A stretch of DNA of 44,154 bases from Chloroflexota bacterium (GTDB taxonomy: Bacteria; Chloroflexota; Anaerolineae; Caldilineales; Caldilineaceae). The DNA lies in NCBI GenBank assembly GCA_030058085.1, contig JASGTU010000287.1, positions 1 to 44,154 on the forward strand, in the 5' to 3' direction. Shown here in pieces: positions 40,942 to 44,154 of the stretch. The position numbers and the translations under genes were made by a program. How positions within the stretch are numbered: position 1 is the stretch's first letter; each line of letters opens with the position of its first letter. Under the pieces are notes generated by a model, which saw only the letters and a program-made list of their open reading frames with translations, searched no databases and was not told where the DNA came from.

Positions 40942-42123
40942 TTACGCCAGTTCCAGCACGTGCGCGCCGGGGCCGGGGCGGCTGGTGTAGATTTCCGGCC
41001 AGATGTTGGTGGCTTTGGGATAGAGGTCGAAGATGGCGTCGCCCACGGCCTGTTCGCTGCCCGGCTCGACCAGGGCGATGGCGCAGCCGCCGAAGCCGGC
41101 GCCCGTCAGCCGCGCGCCGATGCAGCCGCCGGCGCTGCGCATGGCGTCGACCATGGCGTCGAGGGCCGCGCTGCTTACCTCGTAATCGTCGCGCAGGCTG
41201 GCGTGGCTGGCGTCCATCAGGCGGCCCGCTTCGGCCAGGTCGCCGCGCTGGAACGCGTCCACCGTCTGCATGACGCGCTCGTTTTCGCTCACCACATGGC
41301 GGCAGCGGCGGTAGACAAGCTCAGGCAGGAGATGCTTGTGAGCCTCCAACTGCTCGCTGGTCACATCGCGCAGCGCGGCGATGTCCGGCAATTCCTGCTG
41401 GAGCAAGGCGACTCCTTGCTCGCACTGGCTGCGGCGCTCGTTGTACGCGCTGCCGGCGAGGGAGCGGCTGGCCTTGGTGTTGCCGATGACCAGCGCCGCC
41501 TGCGCCGGGAAGGGGATGAGGCGGTATTCGAGGCTGCGGCAGTCGATCAGCAGGGCGTTGTCCTCGGCGCCCAGCACGCTGATGAACTGGTCCATGATGC
41601 CGCAGTTGACGCCGACAAACTTGTTTTCGGCGCGCTGCGCGGACGTGGCAAGCGGCACGCCTATCACCGCGTCGGGCTGGCCGGAGGCGACGAGCAGCGC
41701 TTTGCCGGTGGCGACTTCCAGCGCAGCGGAGCTGCTCAGGCCGCTGGCGCGCGGCACATTGCCGCTGACGACGGCATCCATGCCCTGCAGGCGCACGCCC
41801 TGCTCTTCTAGGACCCAGGCCATGCCCATCATGTAGTTGCTCCAGAGCACGTCCTCGTCGTACTTCAGGTCGTCGATGCTGAACTCGTACCAGTCGTCGT
41901 ATTCCAGCGAATAGGCGCGCACGGTGCGGTCCGTCCGCGGGCGCAGGGCGATGCGGATGTCGCGATAGAGCGCGATCGGCAGGACAAAGCCGTCATTGTA
42001 ATCGGTGTGCTCGCCGATCAGGTTGACGCGGCCGGGGCCGACGGAGATGTGCGTCGGCGCGGACTGAAAGCGGCGGGTAAACTCGTCGACCAGTTCTTGC
42101 GTTCTCGGGTCTTCATTGCTCAT
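40942..42123 (-). CDS. galK: Galactokinase
   Basis: A 393-residue GHMP kinase that makes galactose 1-phosphate with ATP. The galactokinase signature [19 protein letters not shown] lies near residue 30. The ATP loop is [13 protein letters not shown]. The C-terminal [17 protein letters not shown] is complete. The length is normal for GalK. It is convergent with the acid-sugar operon. No other Leloir-pathway gene is in the window. A methyltransferase gene lies 54 bases upstream on the same strand. Confidence 0.96.
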   Translation of the reverse strand: MSNEDPRTQELVDEFTRRFQSAPTHISVGPGRVNLIGEHTDYNDGFVLPIALYRDIRIALRPRTDRTVRAYSLEYDDWYEFSIDDLKYDEDVLWSNYMMGMAWVLEEQGVRLQGMDAVVSGNVPRASGLSSSAALEVATGKALLVASGQPDAVIGVPLATSAQRAENKFVGVNCGIMDQFISVLGAEDNALLIDCRSLEYRLIPFPAQAALVIGNTKASRSLAGSAYNERRSQCEQGVALLQQELPDIAALRDVTSEQLEAHKHLLPELVYRRCRHVVSENERVMQTVDAFQRGDLAEAGRLMDASHASLRDDYEVSSAALDAMVDAMRSAGGCIGARLTGAGFGGCAIALVEPGSEQAVGDAIFDLYPKATNIWPEIYTSRPGPGAHVLELA

Positions 42124-42177
42124 AGCGTTGCCTCGTTATCGTGATAGGTGCGGAGATGCGGTTGGGCGCTGCGGCGC

Positions 42178-42924
42178 TTACGGCGCAGGCCGGCTCAGAA
42201 GCGCGTACAGGTTAAGGTTGCCTTCTTTGCCGTCGGCGCGATAAATGGAACGGACTGCGAGGCCGGCATCTGCGGCCAGACGCCGCATCTCGTCCTCGTC
42301 GATCTGGTGAACATAGCGAATGGCGAACGCGCCTTGCTTCCAGGGCAGCAGCGCGTCGCCTTCCTCGACATCGGCGGGGGACAGACCGGCTGCGCTCCAC
42401 GCGATCTGCTTGGCTGCTAACCGTTCGCTGGAGAGGAACTGCCAGGCCGACACGGCCAGCACGCCGTCATCCGCCAGCAACTCAGCCAGGCTGCGCATGA
42501 CCTCGGCGCGCAGCGGGTAGCCGGGCAGATGCTGGAGCGTGGCGAGGCACACGACCATGTCGAAGCGCGGAGGCGGCTCGCCCAGGCCGGCAATCCAACC
42601 AGAGTCGGCCAAGTCCGCCTGCACCAACTCAACGTTGACATGGGCGAGCGCTGCGGTGTGGCTGCGGGCCAGGGCCAGCAATTCCGGCGCGGCGTCGACG
42701 CCGGTATAGAACACGGGCGCGGCGAGGCTGTCGAGCATGACGGCGAAGCGCGCGTTGCCGCAGCCGATGTCGGCCACGCGTAACGGGCGGCGGGCGGGCG
42801 CGTAGTCGAGCAGCTTCACCTTGCCCGCGGTCCAGCCCTGGCGGGTGGCGTGAAACGGCTCGGCGACGGTCGCATAGAAGCGCCGGTTCAACTCCAACAG
42901 ACGATCGCGTGCGGCAGGGTCCAT
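42178..42924 (-). CDS. Trm9/ABH8-like tRNA wobble-uridine methyltransferase candidate
   Basis: A class I SAM-dependent methyltransferase of about 248 residues. Motif I is VADIGCGNARF (50-60). Before it, YATVAEPFHATRQ matches the Trm9 N-terminal pattern in which an aromatic-rich helix ends in F..TR. FDMVVCLATLQHL followed by EVMRSLAELLADDGVLAVSAW matches the central Trm9 block. Most telling is the late block DALLPWKQGAF...IRYVHQIDEDEM (190-213), which parallels the VPW...RYYH...EL hallmark of Trm9 and ABH8. I choose ATG 42924 with GAGGA upstream; a TTG at 42978 is also open. It is divergent from an Elp3-type gene. A generic small-molecule methylase cannot be excluded. Confidence 0.7.
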   Translation of the reverse strand: MDPAARDRLLELNRRFYATVAEPFHATRQGWTAGKVKLLDYAPARRPLRVADIGCGNARFAVMLDSLAAPVFYTGVDAAPELLALARSHTAALAHVNVELVQADLADSGWIAGLGEPPPRFDMVVCLATLQHLPGYPLRAEVMRSLAELLADDGVLAVSAWQFLSSERLAAKQIAWSAAGLSPADVEEGDALLPWKQGAFAIRYVHQIDEDEMRRLAADAGLAVRSIYRADGKEGNLNLYALLSRPAP

Positions 42925-42998
42925 ACCGTCCTCAGCGGCTTTTGTACTATGGTATACTGAGCGCGGCAGGTTCGACAAGATGGGGAGGAGGGTTTGCC

Positions 42999-43019
42999 AT
43001 GATGAACGGTTGCCGATGA
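42999..43019 (+). other. Possible six-codon leader cistron before the Elp3-type gene
   Basis: A very strong ribosome-binding site GGGGAGGAGGG (42982-42992) is correctly spaced not for the Elp3 start but for ATG 42999. That ATG opens a frame of six codons (MMNGCR) whose TGA (43017-43019) overlaps the Elp3 start codon as ATGA. It could couple translation. The alternative is that the Elp3 gene starts at ATG 42980 and the purine run is coding. Confidence 0.4.
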
Positions 43020-44154
43020 AACGAGTGTTGACGCCGCAAGAGATCCCGCCGGACGTGCAGGAGAAGGGCGCGGCCTGGCAGCGACGGCGGGCCGGCTTCG
43101 ACCCGGCTGCGCATGCCGCCGAACTCTACGCCGTCTTCCAGGAAATCCTGCGCGTGTCCGAGGCCGAGTGGGACAACCGCACCAGCCTGCGCGCCATCCT
43201 GGCCCGCTTTCCCAAGGACGGCAGGGGCTTCTACTCCAAGCCCGACCTGATCGCCGGCTATCGCCACCTCACCGCCGAAGGCGATCTGGACGAGGACCCG
43301 CTGCTCATGCAGCGCATTCGCATGAAGCCGATGCGCACGCAGAGCGGCGTGGCGCCGGTGACGGTGCTGACCGCACCCGCCGGCTGCCCCGGCCAGTGCA
43401 TCTTCTGCCCCGACGACTGGCGCATGCCCAAGAGCTACATCTACGACGAGCCGGGCTGCCAACGCGCCGAGCGCGACGGCTTCGATCCCTACGCCCAGAC
43501 CCTGGGCCGCATCCGCGCCTTCGAGAGCATCGGCCATACCGCCAACAAGGTGGAACTGCTCATATTGGGCGGCACGTGGAGCGTGTATTCGCGCGATTAC
43601 CGGGAATGGTTCGTGCGCCGCTGCTTCGACGCCATGAACGCCGCGGGCGACCCAGACTACACGGACGCGCCTGACCTGGCCGCGGCCCAGCGCGTCAACG
43701 CGGCGGCGGCTCACCGCAACGTCGGCCTGGTCGTCGAGACGCGGCCCGACTGGGTGACGCCGCAGGAGATCGTCCACCTGCGCCGTCTGGGCGTCACCAA
43801 AGTGCAGATCGGCGTGCAAAGCCTGGACGATGAGATCCTGGCGTTGAACAAGCGCGGGCATGACGTGGTCGCGGTGCGCGCCGCGTTGGGGCTGCTGCGT
43901 ACAGCCGGCTTCAAGATTCAGCTTCACTGGATGCCCAACCTCTACGGCGCTACGCCGGAGAAGGACCGGGCCGACTTCGCCCGCTTTTTCGAGGACCCGG
44001 CCATCCGCCCCGACGAGTTGAAGATCTACCCCTGCTCGCTGATCGCCGGGACCGAGCTATACGAGCGCTATCTGGCGGGCGAATACCGGCCCTACACGCT
44101 GGAAGAACTGGTCGATCTGCTGGCGACGGTGAAGCCGGCTATCCCGCCCTACAC
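43016..44154 (+). CDS. elp3: Elp3-type tRNA carboxymethyluridine synthase, radical SAM/GNAT protein (3' truncated by window)
   Basis: The first 379 codons of an Elp3-family protein; the frame continues past the right edge. The radical SAM cluster cysteines are in CPGQCIFC (C124, C128, C131). Downstream, YDEPGCQRAERDGFDPYAQT and KVELLILGGTWSVYSRDYREWFVRRCFDAM match the Elp3 core (YEP...R..R.DP..Q and GGTF...YRD.F). VVETRPDWVT, KVQIGVQSLDDEIL and YPCSLIAGTELYE follow. The C-terminal acetyltransferase domain lies outside the window. In studied organisms Elp3 uses acetyl-CoA to form cm5U34 in tRNA. The start is either ATG 43016 or ATG 42980. The Trm9-like gene is divergent about 90 bases upstream. 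Confidence 0.93.
   Translation, partial: MKRVLTPQEIPPDVQEKGAAWQRRRAGFDPAAHAAELYAVFQEILRVSEAEWDNRTSLRAILARFPKDGRGFYSKPDLIAGYRHLTAEGDLDEDPLLMQRIRMKPMRTQSGVAPVTVLTAPAGCPGQCIFCPDDWRMPKSYIYDEPGCQRAERDGFDPYAQTLGRIRAFESIGHTANKVELLILGGTWSVYSRDYREWFVRRCFDAMNAAGDPDYTDAPDLAAAQRVNAAAAHRNVGLVVETRPDWVTPQEIVHLRRLGVTKVQIGVQSLDDEILALNKRGHDVVAVRAALGLLRTAGFKIQLHWMPNLYGATPEKDRADFARFFEDPAIRPDELKIYPCSLIAGTELYERYLAGEYRPYTLEELVDLLATVKPAIPPY

Overview
The window is a G+C-rich stretch of bacterial chromosome, densely packed with genes on both strands. I place it in the Chloroflexota, probably the Anaerolineae/Caldilineales side. The grounds are several lipoproteins with Ala/Pro/Glu-rich linkers behind the lipobox, a Tat-type sugar-binding lipoprotein of the style common in that phylum, a large XRE-TPR regulator, frequent GTG/TTG starts, and a bacterial Elp3-type radical SAM protein like the one studied in Dehalococcoides. 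No single gene proves the placement. I saw no rRNA, tRNA, CRISPR array, transposase or phage gene.

Layout. 1-6.3 kb: tail of an unknown gene, zinc-type dehydrogenase, aldo/keto reductase, small YrdB-like membrane protein, second zinc-type dehydrogenase, and two tandem Ca2+/Na+ antiporter paralogues whose 3' ends look homogenised. 6.3-9.3 kb: MFS permease, P-loop kinase-like protein, and a lipoprotein with an SGNH-hydrolase fold that lacks the catalytic Ser and His. 9.3-14.8 kb: a minus-strand efflux operon (TetR, two MacB/FtsX-type permeases, ATPase, HlyD-like lipoprotein) with a readable promoter and a TetR-type operator. 14.9-20.5 kb: exported intradiol-dioxygenase-like lipoprotein, PPOX-family protein, two small unknowns, XRE-TPR regulator, Mug-type glycosylase and an FMN-reductase-like protein. 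20.6-24.7 kb: family 5 uracil-DNA glycosylase, YwiC-like membrane protein bracketed by palindromic repeats, and psuG overlapping an AlaX-type tRNA editing gene. 24.9-29.9 kb: phosphatase, methyltransferase, RelB/RelE-like toxin-antitoxin pair, DinB protein, enolase-superfamily enzyme, GNAT, AlkD-like protein.

29.8-40.9 kb is the largest coherent unit. A ROK regulator is divergent from a catabolic operon for an unknown sugar or acid sugar: binding protein, two permeases, nitrilase-family amidohydrolase, a decayed permease remnant, enolase-superfamily dehydratase, Gfo/Idh/MocA dehydrogenase, sugar isomerase/epimerase and D-2-hydroxyacid dehydrogenase. There is no ATPase gene, so one must be supplied from elsewhere. 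A strong promoter, a leader of about 200 nt, two hairpins after the binding-protein gene and short tandem repeats at two gene ends can be read directly. Galactokinase follows, convergent to the operon.

42.2-44.2 kb holds the most interesting pair: a methyltransferase with the sequence hallmarks of the eukaryotic tRNA wobble-uridine methylase Trm9/ABH8, divergent from an Elp3-type radical SAM gene that runs off the window. Together they could make mcm5U34 in tRNA in a bacterium, a chemistry best known from eukaryotes. This is inferred from sequence and adjacency, not shown.
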